64,000 nucleotides of DNA, from contig NZ_JACJSB010000006.1 of assembly GCF_014697585.1 (NCBI RefSeq), forward strand, positions 109,166-173,165, read 5' to 3'. Below are positions 54,334 to 63,599 of the stretch, in pieces. How positions within the stretch are numbered: the first letter of the stretch is position 1; each line of letters opens with the position of its first letter. The notes beneath the pieces were generated by a model. The model did no database searches and was not told the DNA's origin. It saw nothing but the letters and a program-made list of their open reading frames with translations. Position numbers and translations under genes: made by a program. The DNA comes from Dolichospermum sp. FACHB-1091 (GTDB lineage: Bacteria > Cyanobacteriota > Cyanobacteriia > Cyanobacteriales > Nostocaceae).

Positions 54334-55040
54334 TGTTTAACACATTTCTCGGCTTGGAAACCATTTCTCCATTATCGCTGCAAATTGCCCCCGCTGCGGT
54401 TTGGGTGGGATTAATTATCTGCATTGCTTGGGTAGTATATCGTTTTACTGATAGTGAAACGGAAATCATTCGTAAAATCGTGCATATTGGCATGGGTAAC
54501 GTGATTTTAATTGCTTGGTGGTTAGATATTCCTGCTTATGTGGGAATTACTGCTTCAGTTTTGGCGAGTATTATCACCTTGTTATCCTATAAATTCCCCA
54601 TTTTTCCTGGTATTAATAGCGTCGGTCGTCAGAGTTTGGGAACCTTTTTCTATGCTGTGAGTATTGGGGTTTTAGTGGGTATTTTTTGGCATTTACATCA
54701 ACCTGAATACGCCGTTTTAGGGATTATGATTATGGCTTGGGGAGATGGATTAGCTGCTTTAATTGGTAAACGTTTTGGCAAACATCAATACATATTTTTC
54801 GGTTCTCAGAAAAGCTGGGAAGGTTCTTTAACAGTGACTTTAATTAGTTATTTGATTTGTGTAACTATTTTACTTGTTACTCAAGGTAATATTTGGCAAA
54901 CTTGGATAGTTTCTTTAATAGTTGCCTTAGTAGCTACGATTTTAGAAGCATTTTCTTTTTGGGGAATAGATAATTTAACCGTTCCTGTCGGTAGTGCTAC
55001 TTGTGCTTATCTGTTAGTTCAGATACTCTTTAATTACTGA
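54327..55040 (+). CDS. Phytol/dolichol/diacylglycerol kinase-like membrane protein (VTE5 type)
   Basis: 237 aa with about 6-7 hydrophobic segments. Typical of the SEC59/VTE5 family: [40 protein letters not shown], and [20 protein letters not shown] with the conserved GDGxAxxxG motif and following [15 protein letters not shown]. In plants and cyanobacteria VTE5 phosphorylates phytol released from chlorophyll, allowing tocopherol synthesis. The substrate is inferred from this family in cyanobacteria; other prenols cannot be excluded. The only start available is a TTG at 54327 or a later one; the 5' end shares 7 bases with yidD on the other strand. Confidence 0.83.
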   Translation: MTLFNTFLGLETISPLSLQIAPAAVWVGLIICIAWVVYRFTDSETEIIRKIVHIGMGNVILIAWWLDIPAYVGITASVLASIITLLSYKFPIFPGINSVGRQSLGTFFYAVSIGVLVGIFWHLHQPEYAVLGIMIMAWGDGLAALIGKRFGKHQYIFFGSQKSWEGSLTVTLISYLICVTILLVTQGNIWQTWIVSLIVALVATILEAFSFWGIDNLTVPVGSATCAYLLVQILFNY

Positions 55041-55403
55041 ATAATTGCTGGTATAGGCAAATATCTAAAAGTATAGAGATTAAATTTTGTCTTGAGAGAA
55101 AAACCAAAGTAAATTCCTATCATCATATTTTTCTATGAAAACAAAAAATTAAACAATAAAAATTATGAATTATGAAGATATTAGAAAAGAAAATTAATGT
55201 ATTAACAATGTATTAGCTAACACTATTTTAGTGATAAAAAACTATTTTGTCTCTACTTTTAGAAGTTATTTTGTCTCTACTTGTAGAGGTAAATTTGCAA
55301 ACATTACTTTCTACCCTTAGATTTATGAAATATTAGCCAACAATGCTTATAGTTGAGTTGTTAGGTAATAAAACACTTAATCACATAGGTGAGGCTAATA
55401 ATC
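55041..55403. other. Intergenic region before the peptide export locus
   Basis: AT-rich. It contains two near-identical stretches TTTTGTCTCTACTT (about 55244-55278) whose following GTAGAG bases could fold back, and the conserved leader GAGGCTAATAATC just before the first precursor start. I recognise no promoter with certainty. Confidence 0.45.
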
Positions 55404-55667
55404 GTGTCAAATAAAATGTTAACCGTCTTATCAGATCAAGAACAAGAGTTACTAACTGGTGGTGCAGATTTTTCTCTAAACTCAAGTGCTTTTGGTAACA
55501 GACGTTCAGGCGCATTGGGTGAAAGCAATTCTAATCTTCAAGGTAGCACAGTCAAAGGTGGAGGTCTCAATGATACCACCGTTACCGCGTCAACAGGTGC
55601 AGTAGGTATAACTGCACCTGTTGCACCTGCTGTTCCCGCTGTACCGGTTGTCACTCTTCCTTCATAG
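55404..55667 (+). CDS. Double-glycine leader peptide precursor 1
   Basis: 87 aa from a GTG at 55404, the position that matches the ATG of the paralogues (GAGGCTAANAATC immediately upstream in both). The leader MLTVLSDQEQELLTGG ends in Gly-Gly at 19-20, the cleavage site of C39 peptidases. The 67-residue core is Gly, Ser, Thr, Asn, Ala, Val and Pro-rich (STGAVGITAPVAPAVPAVP) and has no Cys. An export unit (HlyD-type and C39 ABC transporter) follows directly, so this peptide is probably its substrate. Whether it is a bacteriocin or a signal is unknown. Confidence 0.72.
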   Translation: MSNKMLTVLSDQEQELLTGGADFSLNSSAFGNRRSGALGESNSNLQGSTVKGGGLNDTTVTASTGAVGITAPVAPAVPAVPVVTLPS

Positions 55668-55849
55668 ATTTCGATAATAAAAACAAATTAGGATTCCAGA
55701 GTTATTTTACCATTTTCTCTTTTGCCAAACCCAATTCATATCACCAGTTGAATTTGGGAGAATAGCATTAGTGAATTAGTCTCTGGAATCTTTATTTATG
55801 CAAAATTTATGCAATTCAACTATTGATTTATAACTAAAGGTGTAATACC

Positions 55850-57343
55850 GTGAATTATTCCCATAACTTAAATGAATCAAATTCTGATCATCTCCATATT
55901 TTAGAAGCCAATGAGTTTCTTCCCCATATCGGTAAATGGATTCATGTCGGTGGGGGAGTGATGATTAGTATGCTTGTAGTTGCTGCAAGTCTTACCTCCA
56001 TTCTTTATTATAACGTCACGGTTAAAGTTCCTGCAACTATCCGACCATTGGGAGAATTACGGTTAGTTGAATCAGCAATGACGGGAACTATTAAAAGAAT
56101 TGCTGTCAAAGAAAATCAGGTAGTAAATAAAGGAGAAATAATTGCTTATATTGATGACTCCCAACTACAATCTCAAAAAAGACAACTGCAAAATACTTTT
56201 GAGAAAAATCAATTACAACTTATTCAAATTGATGCTCAAATTAATCAAATTAATACTCAAATAATTGCTCAAACTAACTTAAATAACCGGACTATTATAG
56301 CTACCCAAGCTGAATTAACTGGAACTCAACGTAACTATAAAGATCAACAAATTAAAGCCAGTGCAGAAATGACACAAGCTAAAATAACTATAAATTTAGC
56401 AAAGGAACAATTAGCAAGATTAAAAAAAGAAAAGGTATTAATAGCCACAGTACAAGAAGCAGAAGCAGCATTACAACTGGCTATATTACAGAGAAATCGC
56501 TTGCAGAATATAGCTGAATCAGGAGCAATATCTCAGAATTTAGTCGAGGAAAAAGAACAAGCTGTTAAATCGGCTGAATCAAAATTAGAACAAGCTAAAT
56601 TTAGTGCTAAAAATCTCCAAGAAGAAAAAGAGCAAGCTGTTAAATTAGCACAAATAAACCTACAAAAAGCAAATAGTGCTGTCAATCCTAGTAATGCGAT
56701 AGTAACAGTAGCATCGGAAAGAATTAAACAAGAAAAGTCCAAAGGTGAAGCTAATTTAGCAGCATTAAAAAAAGAAAAAGAAACCTTGTTTCAACAACTT
56801 TTAGAACTACAAAAACAACAAATTCGCACCCGTCAAGAACTACAACAATTAGAAAATGAGTTGAATAAAAGTGTGATTCGCTCCCCAACTAATGGTACAC
56901 TTATACAACTCAAACTCCGCAACCCTGGACAGGTTGTACAACTCAGTGAAGCTATCGCTCAAATTTCTCCTGTAGATGCTCCTTTAATTATCAAAGCTCA
57001 CGTTCCTACTAAAGATATTGACAAAGTAAAAACCGGTCAAGCAGTGCAAATGCAGGTTTCCGCTTGTCCCTATCCTGACTATGGAACTCTGAAAGGAACT
57101 GTCAAAACTGTTGGGGCAGATGTTTTAGCAACTACCCAGAATAATCCGAATAATTCAATTATTAATACACCCCAATTAGCTACTTATGAAATTAATATTG
57201 AACCAGAAAGTCTATTTCTAGGAAAAGGTAATCATTTATGTTATCTCAAATCTGGCATGGAAGGACGCGCTGATATTATTTCTCGTCGGGAAACTGTACT
57301 CCAATTTATTCTGAGAAAAAGCAAGTTAATCACTAATTCATAG
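55850..57343 (+). CDS. HlyD-family periplasmic adaptor of peptide exporter
   Basis: 497 aa from a GTG at 55850. One membrane segment (about 34-56, VGGGVMISMLVVAASLTSIL), then a lipoyl-like half (AMTGTIKRIAVKENQVVNKG), a very long coiled coil (about 100-345) rich in Gln, Lys, Glu and Ala, the second lipoyl half (RSPTNGTLIQLKLRNPGQVV), and a beta-barrel with HVPTKDIDKVKTGQAVQMQV. This is the typical membrane fusion protein that joins an ABC transporter to the outer membrane channel. It sits between precursor 1 and the transporter; 162 bases of repeat-rich sequence separate it from the latter. Confidence 0.9.
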   Translation: MNYSHNLNESNSDHLHILEANEFLPHIGKWIHVGGGVMISMLVVAASLTSILYYNVTVKVPATIRPLGELRLVESAMTGTIKRIAVKENQVVNKGEIIAYIDDSQLQSQKRQLQNTFEKNQLQLIQIDAQINQINTQIIAQTNLNNRTIIATQAELTGTQRNYKDQQIKASAEMTQAKITINLAKEQLARLKKEKVLIATVQEAEAALQLAILQRNRLQNIAESGAISQNLVEEKEQAVKSAESKLEQAKFSAKNLQEEKEQAVKLAQINLQKANSAVNPSNAIVTVASERIKQEKSKGEANLAALKKEKETLFQQLLELQKQQIRTRQELQQLENELNKSVIRSPTNGTLIQLKLRNPGQVVQLSEAIAQISPVDAPLIIKAHVPTKDIDKVKTGQAVQMQVSACPYPDYGTLKGTVKTVGADVLATTQNNPNNSIINTPQLATYEINIEPESLFLGKGNHLCYLKSGMEGRADIISRRETVLQFILRKSKLITNS

Positions 57344-57505
57344 GTGAAAATGTAGGTTGGGTTAAGGGATAGCGCAACCCAACACAAGCTTTTTTAAAAT
57401 TGGGTTTCCTACGTCAATCTAACCTACTCAAGACCATCCAAAGCTTTGTTAATAAAGTTGGGTTTCCTCACGTCAACCCAACCTACTAGAATACTCTTAA
57501 TAATC

Positions 57506-59683
57506 ATGTTTAATATGCTCAATACTTTTAAAAATCATCAAGATTATCAGTGTACTTTACAGTTAAGTGAAGAAGATTGTGGAGCAGCTTGTTTAGTTTC
57601 TATTAGCAAGCATTATGGACATTTTTTAAGTATGATTAAAAGTCGGGAAGCTGTTGGTACTGGACAATTAGGAACAACATTATTAGGTTTAAAAAGAGGC
57701 TCAGAAAATCTCGGTTTTAATGCTAGAGCAGTTAAAGCTTCTCCAGAAATTATAGACAGAATTACAGAAATTACATTACCCGCAATTATCCATTGGCAAG
57801 GCTATCATTGGGTTGTTTTATATGGTAAAAAAGGCAAAAAATACGTTATTGCCGATCCTGCGGTGGGAATCCGTTATTTGACCAAAGAAGAACTAACCGC
57901 TGCTTGGAATGGGGTAATGCTCTTATTAGAGCCAGATCCAGATCGTTTTTCTGACCAGCCCCAAGAACAATCAAAAGGTGGAATAACGCGCTTTTTTCAT
58001 CGCATTTTACCCTATCGTGGTTTACTAACTCAGGTTTTAATGATTAATATTGTCCTGGGTTTACTAGCTTTAGGAACTCCGGTTTTGATTCAATTATTAA
58101 CAGATGATGTTCTCGTTCGTGGAGATGTACAATTACTTACTGTTGTCGTTTCTGCTGTTGTCGTTATGAGTTTATTTAGTGGAGGTTTACAAGTATTCCA
58201 AGCTTTAATGATTTCTCATTTTGGACAAAGATTACAATTAGGTTTAGTCTTAGAATTTGGTCGTAAACTTCTGCAATTACCTTTAAATTATTATGAATCC
58301 CGTCGCAGTGGTGAAATTACTAGCAGACTCCGAGATATTGGCGAAATTAACCAATTAGTATCACAAATTGTGATTGTTTTACCTAGTGAGTTTTTTATCG
58401 CTATAATTTCTCTTGGCTTAATGTTATTTTATAGCTGGCAATTAACAATAGCTGCTTTATTGGTTGCTGGTTTAATGACCTTATCTACTTTACCTTTCTT
58501 GCCTATTTTGCAACAAAAAACCCGCAGTCTCTTAGTTTTAGGAGCAGAAAATCAAGGTGTTTTAGTAGAAACATTTAAAGGCGCACAAGTCATTAAAACT
58601 ACTAATGCTGCTCCTCAATTTTGGGATGAATTTCAAAGTCGTTTTGGTCGTCTAGCTAATCTTGCCTTTAGTACAGTACAAATAGCAATTATCAACGGTA
58701 CTCTTGCTAGAATTATATCTACAATTGGTGGCGTTCTCTTACTAGGATTTGGCAGTATTTTGGTAATTGGAGGAAATTTAAGCATCGGTCAAATGTTAGC
58801 TTTTAATGCTTTAGAAGTAAATGTTTTAACTTTAATTAATTCATTAGTTAGCTTTGTGGATGAATATTTTCGCTCTCAAACCGCAGTTTCTCGATTATTA
58901 GAAGTTATTGATGCCACACCAGAAGTAGTAGGAGGAAGTCAAAAACCAATTGTACAAATTTCCAGTAATGCTGATATTAGTTGTGCAAATCTTAAATTTC
59001 ATCACCCCGGAAGAGTTGATTTATTAGATGATTTTTCTATTCAAATTCCAGGAGGAAAAACAATTGCTTTAATTGGTAAATCAGGTTGTGGTAAAAGCAC
59101 TTTAGCTAAATTATTATCTGGTTTATATGTCCCAGATTCTGGTAATATTCGCATCGGTTTTTTAAATATCCAAGATATTGCTTTAGATTGTTACCGACAA
59201 CAGGTAGTTTATGTTCCCCAAGAGCCTCATTTTTGGAGTCGTTCTATTTTAGAAAACTTCCGTTTAGGCACACCTAATATTTCTTTTGAAGAGGTAGTTC
59301 AAGCTTGTGATATTGCTGATGCAGATGGTTTTATTAGTCAATTACCTAATAAATATCAAACCGTTTTAGGAGAATTTGGTGCAAATCTTTCTGGTGGCCA
59401 AAGACAAAGATTAGCGATCGCTCGCGGCATTCTCACAAATCCACCTATACTAATTTTAGATGAAGCTACCGCCGGATTAGACCCTATGAGTGAAGCTAAT
59501 GTTTTAGATCGTCTTTTGGAATATCGCGCAGGTAAAACCACAATTTTAATTACCCATCGTCCTAGTGTCATTCATCGCGCTAATTGGATTGTTCTTATCG
59601 AAAAAGGTCAAGTACAAATTCAAGGAACTGCTGATACTTTCTTATCAAAACCTGGCGAACATTTGCAGTTTTTAACTGCATAA
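57506..59683 (+). CDS. C39-peptidase ABC transporter (bacteriocin-type exporter)
   Basis: 725 aa from the ATG at 57506; the longer frame from 57446 is made of an interspersed repeat. N-terminal C39 peptidase: SEEDCGAACLVSISKHYGHF with catalytic C25, GYHWVVLYGKK with H101, and ADPAVG with D117. Five to six membrane helices follow (about 165-440). ATPase: Walker A GKSGCGKST (524-532), signature LSGGQRQR (628-635), Walker B ILILDEAT (D652, E653). All catalytic residues are present. It cleaves leaders after Gly-Gly while exporting the peptides coded around it. With the HlyD-type gene upstream it constitutes a complete inner-membrane export unit; an outer membrane TolC is not in this window. Confidence 0.93.
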   Translation: MFNMLNTFKNHQDYQCTLQLSEEDCGAACLVSISKHYGHFLSMIKSREAVGTGQLGTTLLGLKRGSENLGFNARAVKASPEIIDRITEITLPAIIHWQGYHWVVLYGKKGKKYVIADPAVGIRYLTKEELTAAWNGVMLLLEPDPDRFSDQPQEQSKGGITRFFHRILPYRGLLTQVLMINIVLGLLALGTPVLIQLLTDDVLVRGDVQLLTVVVSAVVVMSLFSGGLQVFQALMISHFGQRLQLGLVLEFGRKLLQLPLNYYESRRSGEITSRLRDIGEINQLVSQIVIVLPSEFFIAIISLGLMLFYSWQLTIAALLVAGLMTLSTLPFLPILQQKTRSLLVLGAENQGVLVETFKGAQVIKTTNAAPQFWDEFQSRFGRLANLAFSTVQIAIINGTLARIISTIGGVLLLGFGSILVIGGNLSIGQMLAFNALEVNVLTLINSLVSFVDEYFRSQTAVSRLLEVIDATPEVVGGSQKPIVQISSNADISCANLKFHHPGRVDLLDDFSIQIPGGKTIALIGKSGCGKSTLAKLLSGLYVPDSGNIRIGFLNIQDIALDCYRQQVVYVPQEPHFWSRSILENFRLGTPNISFEEVVQACDIADADGFISQLPNKYQTVLGEFGANLSGGQRQRLAIARGILTNPPILILDEATAGLDPMSEANVLDRLLEYRAGKTTILITHRPSVIHRANWIVLIEKGQVQIQGTADTFLSKPGEHLQFLTA

Positions 59684-59745
59684 ATTGAGCTTTTATTGTG
59701 CTATCAATTAACCAAAATTACTTAGGTTTTTTAAGGACAAATAAT

Positions 59746-60072
59746 ATGTCTAAAAATACTCAATTTAGTCATCCTCAATTATTCAGATATCTTTCTGATG
59801 CAGAACAAGAATCTCTAATTGGTGGGCAAATATCTCCCCAATTAGGTGTATTAGTTGAAGGTAATTCATTTTTCCAAAAAACTGATATTGAAAATGAAGG
59901 TAAAAATGATTTAAAACTTGCTTCAGGTGATTCTAGTTCACAAACCACCAAATATAAATTATCCCAAGTCACTATGGTGCTTTCGTTAACATTTGGGTTA
60001 CTAACAATTAGTTCTAGTGGTGATAAATTGAGCAATTTATTACCCGGTTTTCTAAATAATTTGTTTTCCTAA
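59746..60072 (+). CDS. Double-glycine leader peptide precursor 2, with hydrophobic C-terminus
   Basis: 108 aa from the ATG at 59746 (AAGGA about 8 bases upstream); the frame is also open from a GTG at 59698. The leader FRYLSDAEQESLIGG ends at residues 26-27. The core of 81 residues starts QISPQLGVLVEGNSFF, continues with a polar Asp/Glu/Ser part, and ends in a hydrophobic segment VTMVLSLTFGLLTISSS near the C-terminus followed by a FLNNLFS end. The helix is uncommon for a secreted precursor; it may insert in membranes, as class II bacteriocins do, or remain as an anchor. It is the next gene after the transporter, 62 bases away. Confidence 0.7.
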   Translation: MSKNTQFSHPQLFRYLSDAEQESLIGGQISPQLGVLVEGNSFFQKTDIENEGKNDLKLASGDSSSQTTKYKLSQVTMVLSLTFGLLTISSSGDKLSNLLPGFLNNLFS

Positions 60073-60392
60073 AATAGCTAGATTTAATTAAATTAAAACA
60101 TTTTATTGTAGAGACAGGTTTATTTTCTGCTCTACATTTTCTGCTGTTTGAGTTAATAAATAACTTCTTTGAGGATAAAAAAATAGAGTATATAATTATG
60201 TACTGTTAATTAGATAAATCAAATAAAAAAACATGAGTTAAAAGAGAGAGATTTATCTAAATAGATATATAACCTAAGAGTAATTTAACATCTCAAAACT
60301 TTATAACCAGAGGATCATTTATTTCCCATAATAAATAGTTATAAAAGAAGCATAGGTGAATAACACCTATTCATAAATTGAGGCTAACAATC
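60073..60392. other. Intergenic stretch with weak hairpin
   Basis: GTAGAG and CTCTAC (60108-60135) pair; no strong T-run follows. The end of the stretch carries the conserved TTGAGGCTAACAATC before the next precursor. Otherwise AT-rich and without recognised features. Confidence 0.4.
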
Positions 60393-60575
60393 ATGTCATA
60401 TCAAAACATTAAATCTGATTTACTCGTGGAGTTATCGGCAGATCAACAAGAGCTTTTATCTGGAGGACAGCAACGTCCAATACTCTGCACTCGCTATCGT
60501 CCCCATAGACGAAGAAGACACCAATCTTCTGCTTCTGAGGCCGATATTGTTAATATTGATATCGATACTGAGTGA
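60393..60575 (+). CDS. Double-glycine leader peptide precursor 3, arginine-rich core
   Basis: 60 aa from the ATG at 60393. Leader IKSDLLVELSADQQELLSGG ends at residues 24-25. The 35-residue core is QQRPILCTRYRPHRRRRH followed by QSSASEADIVNIDIDTE: first half very basic with a run of four Arg, second half acidic. One Cys is present, so a disulfide dimer is possible. The upstream GAGGCTAACAATC is shared with precursor 1. An in-frame TTG 15 bases before is less likely as start. Confidence 0.75.
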   Translation: MSYQNIKSDLLVELSADQQELLSGGQQRPILCTRYRPHRRRRHQSSASEADIVNIDIDTE

Positions 60576-60738
60576 TGGCGATTCCTAGAGATATTAACTG
60601 GAATAAACTCACAAATTGGGTAGCCATTTAATTTCAACCTAGTCTTTACGAGAGGAAAGAGAAAGCTGATATAACCATTACCTTTCTCCTTCCTCCTAAT
60701 TAAAAGCCAAGCAATTCCACTAATTAAGGCACATAATT

Positions 60739-60960
60739 ATGTCAAACCAAAACATCACAACTGATTTACTTGTTGAATTATCCTCGGAAGAACAACAACT
60801 TTTATCTGGGGGATGTGATAATTACGAACCTTTACGTCGTCGACGTGGTGGGGTAAGGCAAAAAGTAGAAAATCATCCAGTATTCAATATATATCCTTCT
60901 GAAGCAAAACGTACCGATCAGCCTGACAGTAGCCAAACTTCTTCAGATGATGAAGATTAA
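60739..60960 (+). CDS. Double-glycine leader peptide precursor 4, arginine-rich core
   Basis: 73 aa, ATG start. Leader ITTDLLVELSSEEQQLLSGG ends at residues 24-25, almost identical to that of precursor 3. The core is CDNYEPLRRRRGGVRQKVEN followed by a neutral part and an acidic SSQTSSDDED tail. Like precursor 3 it has one Cys, an RRRR run and an acidic C-terminus, though their cores are otherwise not alignable. The gene lies 163 bases downstream of precursor 3 on the same strand and could be co-transcribed. A hairpin with T-run at 61275-61310 may end this transcript. Confidence 0.75.
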   Translation: MSNQNITTDLLVELSSEEQQLLSGGCDNYEPLRRRRGGVRQKVENHPVFNIYPSEAKRTDQPDSSQTSSDDED

Positions 60961-61274
60961 AACTAATGTTACTAATAACTCAATTTGCTGATTATCTCGT
61001 TGAGGCTGGTAATGGGTAATGGGTAATGGGTAATAGGTCATTGGTGAGTAATTTTCCGTTTTAATCCTGTAAATCCTTGAATCCTGGACATTCTGACCCA
61101 GACATTTTCCCTAACTAGCAACTTACGTTAATAAGTTAGTCCCCTAGTTTAAACTCTGGAATTATTCAAAACAGGAGAAAACTTAGGTAATTCATTCAAG
61201 ATAAATCAAGTTTTGAGAATATTTAGGCATTCTCATTTGTTCTTTTCAGAGATTTAATTAAACGTGCTGAATAT

Positions 61275-61310
61275 AAAAAGGTAACTACTATAAATAGCAG
61301 TTACTTTTTT
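61275..61310 (+). terminator. Rho-independent terminator (plus strand)
   Basis: AAAAAGGTAACT pairs with AGTTACTTTTTT across ACTATAAATAGC; the T-run follows the stem. It lies 315 bases after precursor 4. Confidence 0.65.
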
Positions 61311-61370
61311 CTTTATTTTTACTTTTAATGGCGTAATTTATTCCCCAATATTTATTTTATTTTTAATCAT

Positions 61371-61404
61371 TAAAAAAGTCTAATTCCCCAAGGAGAATTA
61401 GACT
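61371..61404 (-). terminator. Rho-independent terminator (minus strand) of precursor 5
   Basis: AGTCTAATTC (61377-61386) and GAATTAGACT (61395-61404) form a perfect 10-bp stem. On the minus strand it is followed by six T. It lies 105 bases past the stop of the minus-strand precursor. Confidence 0.8.
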
Positions 61405-61508
61405 GTAAATTGATTAACAAGGAAGTAATGGTTCTAATTTATATGAAATAATGACCATCAGAGACAATTGATTTGAGTCCTGAAAACTCCATAAAAACCC
61501 ATGGTATT

Positions 61509-61712
61509 TTAAGTAGGTTCGTTAGTAGGTACATTCTGAGTTATGTCAGGTAGATTTCTAACTGTCACTTTAAAAGTAGCTGGAAAAGTTTGACCACCGT
61601 AGACAAAATTACCTGTACCCTCCAGAACTCCCTTTTTACCTCCAGATAAAAGCTGTTGTTCCTGTTTAGATAATTCAACAAGTAACTCAGATTCAATCGT
61701 ATTAACTGACAT
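61509..61712 (-). CDS. Double-glycine leader peptide precursor 5
   Basis: 67 aa. Leader IESELLVELSKQEQQLLSGG ends at residues 24-25 and is clearly homologous to those of precursors 3 and 4. The core of 42 residues (KKGVLEGTGNFVYGGQTFPA, then TFKVTVRNLPDITQNVPTNE) is neutral with predicted strands and has no Arg run or Cys. The gene is on the opposite strand to the rest. Upstream bases GATGAGGTAGAATC before the ATG resemble the leader element of the other precursors. Terminated by a strong hairpin at 61371-61404. It presumably uses the same C39 exporter. Confidence 0.75.
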   Translation of the reverse strand: MSVNTIESELLVELSKQEQQLLSGGKKGVLEGTGNFVYGGQTFPATFKVTVRNLPDITQNVPTNEPT

Positions 61713-61833
61713 GATTCTACCTCATCATTAACACTAATTTAATTGGCATTAGCTGGTTTTCTAGCTAACAATTCAAATATAACCATCATTTATCAGAAAA
61801 TCATAATTCTCAAGTTAGATCATATATCTATTT

Positions 61834-62118
61834 TTGCCCTGTCATAAGAGATATTTCTTTCAAAGAATTTGCTTAACACATAAATACTTGATTATAGAAA
61901 TAATATTCACAAAAATCGCATTTTTTATTGAATTAACTATGCTAAACTGGAGGGAACACGGAAGAGGTTTTGGGCAACTTTACTTTTCGTTACTTGTGTC
62001 GTTTTTTCCGTTCACCTACTTAGGATTATGTTCAGAAAAAGATGTAGAAATGATTCTTAATTTATTAAAAGAAGAAAGCAGAATGATTATTAGTCTTATT
62101 AAAAAACTAGAAAATTAA
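61834..62118 (+). CDS. Doubtful small ORF, possible fragment
   Basis: 94 codons, perhaps from an internal ATG (MLNWREHGRGFGQL) at 61939. The last part (KDVEMILNLLKEESRMIISL) reads as an amphipathic helix. I do not recognise a family; the region is AT-rich and might be a decayed gene. Kept only as a possibility. Confidence 0.25.
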   Translation: MPCHKRYFFQRICLTHKYLIIEIIFTKIAFFIELTMLNWREHGRGFGQLYFSLLVSFFPFTYLGLCSEKDVEMILNLLKEESRMIISLIKKLEN

Positions 62119-62239
62119 TTTTTTCCCCTGTTAAGAGTTCCCAGTTAAGAGTTCCCTTCTCTCAACTTCTCGGTTTAGCATAACAAGTACCGAAGAACCT
62201 TATTTACACCTAACTCAGGTGATACAGCAGTTCCCGATG

Positions 62240-62360
62240 TTATGAGGTACAAGAACCCCATCCCCAACCCTCTCCAATATCAAAAGTTTATCCTTTTCTT
62301 CCCCCCGCAGCGGGGGGATTGAGGGGGGTGCGAGGAGGGGGCTTAGGAAGTACCTCATAA
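62240..62360. mobile_element. 121-bp GC-rich element with perfect 11-bp terminal inverted repeats, copy 2
   Basis: TTATGAGGTAC at the left and GTACCTCATAA at the right are exact inverted repeats. The interior matches 46709-46814, including CCCCCCGCAGCGGGGGG. The shared interior with preserved ends here identifies the family as a palindromic MITE-like element. Confidence 0.8.
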
Positions 62361-62517
62361 GAGCGGAAACCCCTGTATAATAAATTTTCTACTCCTACGT
62401 CCTTAAGACAGATTATAAAGAATTATCCCCTGTTCTCAATAAGAGTGATAGGCTTGACGGTATTCGGGACAATGACACGATAAAATTCTATAACGATAAA
62501 TTGCAATAAAGGTCTAA

Positions 62518-63501
62518 ATGGCAGAAACACTATTTTTCAACGCTCTGCGGGAAGCTATTGACGAAGAAATGTCCCGCGACTCTAAGGTATTCGTTCTGGG
62601 TGAGGACGTAGGACACTACGGCGGTTCTTATAAAGTTACTAAAGATCTACACCAAAAGTATGGTGATTTGCGGGTTTTAGATACCCCTATTGCGGAAAAT
62701 AGCTTTACTGGAATAGCTGTAGGCGCTGCTATGACCGGTTTACGTCCTATTATTGAAGGAATGAATATGGGCTTTCTGCTCCTCGCCTTCAACCAGATTT
62801 CTAATAATGCGGGTATGTTGCGCTATACTTCCGGAGGTAACTTTAAAATCCCTATGGTCATTCGTGGTCCTGGGGGTGTGGGTAGACAATTAGGAGCGGA
62901 ACATTCCCAGCGTCTAGAAGCTTATTTCCAAGCTGTTCCCGGTTTAAAAATCGTGGCTTGTTCCACCCCTTACAATGCTAAAGGCTTACTGAAAGCAGCT
63001 ATCCGCGATGATAACCCAGTCTTATTTTTTGAACACGTTTTACTTTATAATTTAAAAGAAGACCTACCAGAAACAGAATATGTCCTCCCCCTAGATAAGG
63101 CTGAAATTGTCCGTAAAGGTAAGGATGTGACAATTTTAACTTATTCACGAATGCGGTATCATGTTTTACAAGCTGTGAAATCTTTGGAAAAACAAGGTTA
63201 TGATCCAGAAGTTATTGATTTAATTTCTCTCAAACCTCTGGATTTTAACACTATTGGCGCATCAATTCGCAAAACTCACCGCGTTATCGTTGTGGAGGAG
63301 TGTATGAGAACGGGGGGTATTGGTGCAGAATTAACCGCTTCTATTAATGATCGCTTATTTGATGAATTAGACGCTCCTGTATTGCGTCTTTCTTCCCAAG
63401 ATATCCCCACGCCTTATAATGGTAATCTGGAACGCCTAACAATTGTTCAACCAGAGCAAATTATCGAAGCGGTCCAGAAAATGGTGGCTTTGCGAGTTTA
63501 G
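62518..63501 (+). CDS. pdhB: Pyruvate dehydrogenase E1 component, beta subunit
   Basis: 327 aa, the typical cyanobacterial/plastid length. Part of the complex that converts pyruvate to acetyl-CoA; pairs with E1 alpha (not in the window). Motifs: [40 protein letters not shown] (conserved Glu for TPP activation), [60 protein letters not shown], and [20 protein letters not shown] near the C-terminus. No oddities. The ATG at 62518 fits; no strong SD is seen, which is common in cyanobacteria. A hairpin lies 14 bases after the stop. Confidence 0.96.
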   Translation: MAETLFFNALREAIDEEMSRDSKVFVLGEDVGHYGGSYKVTKDLHQKYGDLRVLDTPIAENSFTGIAVGAAMTGLRPIIEGMNMGFLLLAFNQISNNAGMLRYTSGGNFKIPMVIRGPGGVGRQLGAEHSQRLEAYFQAVPGLKIVACSTPYNAKGLLKAAIRDDNPVLFFEHVLLYNLKEDLPETEYVLPLDKAEIVRKGKDVTILTYSRMRYHVLQAVKSLEKQGYDPEVIDLISLKPLDFNTIGASIRKTHRVIVVEECMRTGGIGAELTASINDRLFDELDAPVLRLSSQDIPTPYNGNLERLTIVQPEQIIEAVQKMVALRV

Positions 63502-63514
63502 ATAATTGGTGATA

Positions 63515-63543
63515 GGTAATTGGTGAGAGTTTTTCCAATTACC
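63515..63543 (+). terminator. Hairpin after pdhB
   Basis: GGTAATTGG and CCAATTACC pair over 9 bp with loop TGAGAGTTTTT. No T-run after it, so termination is only likely by position. Confidence 0.45.
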
Positions 63544-63599
63544 AATTACCACCCCAAACTCCTACTCACATATTTTTAAATCTGGGAGGAGTTTAGCTA

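Larger units (their letters stand above)
60961..61508. other. Intergenic, GTAATGG microsatellite and interspersed repeat
   Basis: TGGGTAA is repeated four times at about 61011-61036. An ATCCTGTAAATCCTTGAATC repeat of the kind seen near 51530 lies at 61063-61110. Two converging terminators occupy 61275-61404. No gene. Confidence 0.6.

Noticed and set aside
57446..57505. Longer start for the C39 ABC transporter
   Set aside because: The extra 20 codons lie in an AACCCAACCTAC-type interspersed repeat; the peptidase domain begins after the ATG at 57506.
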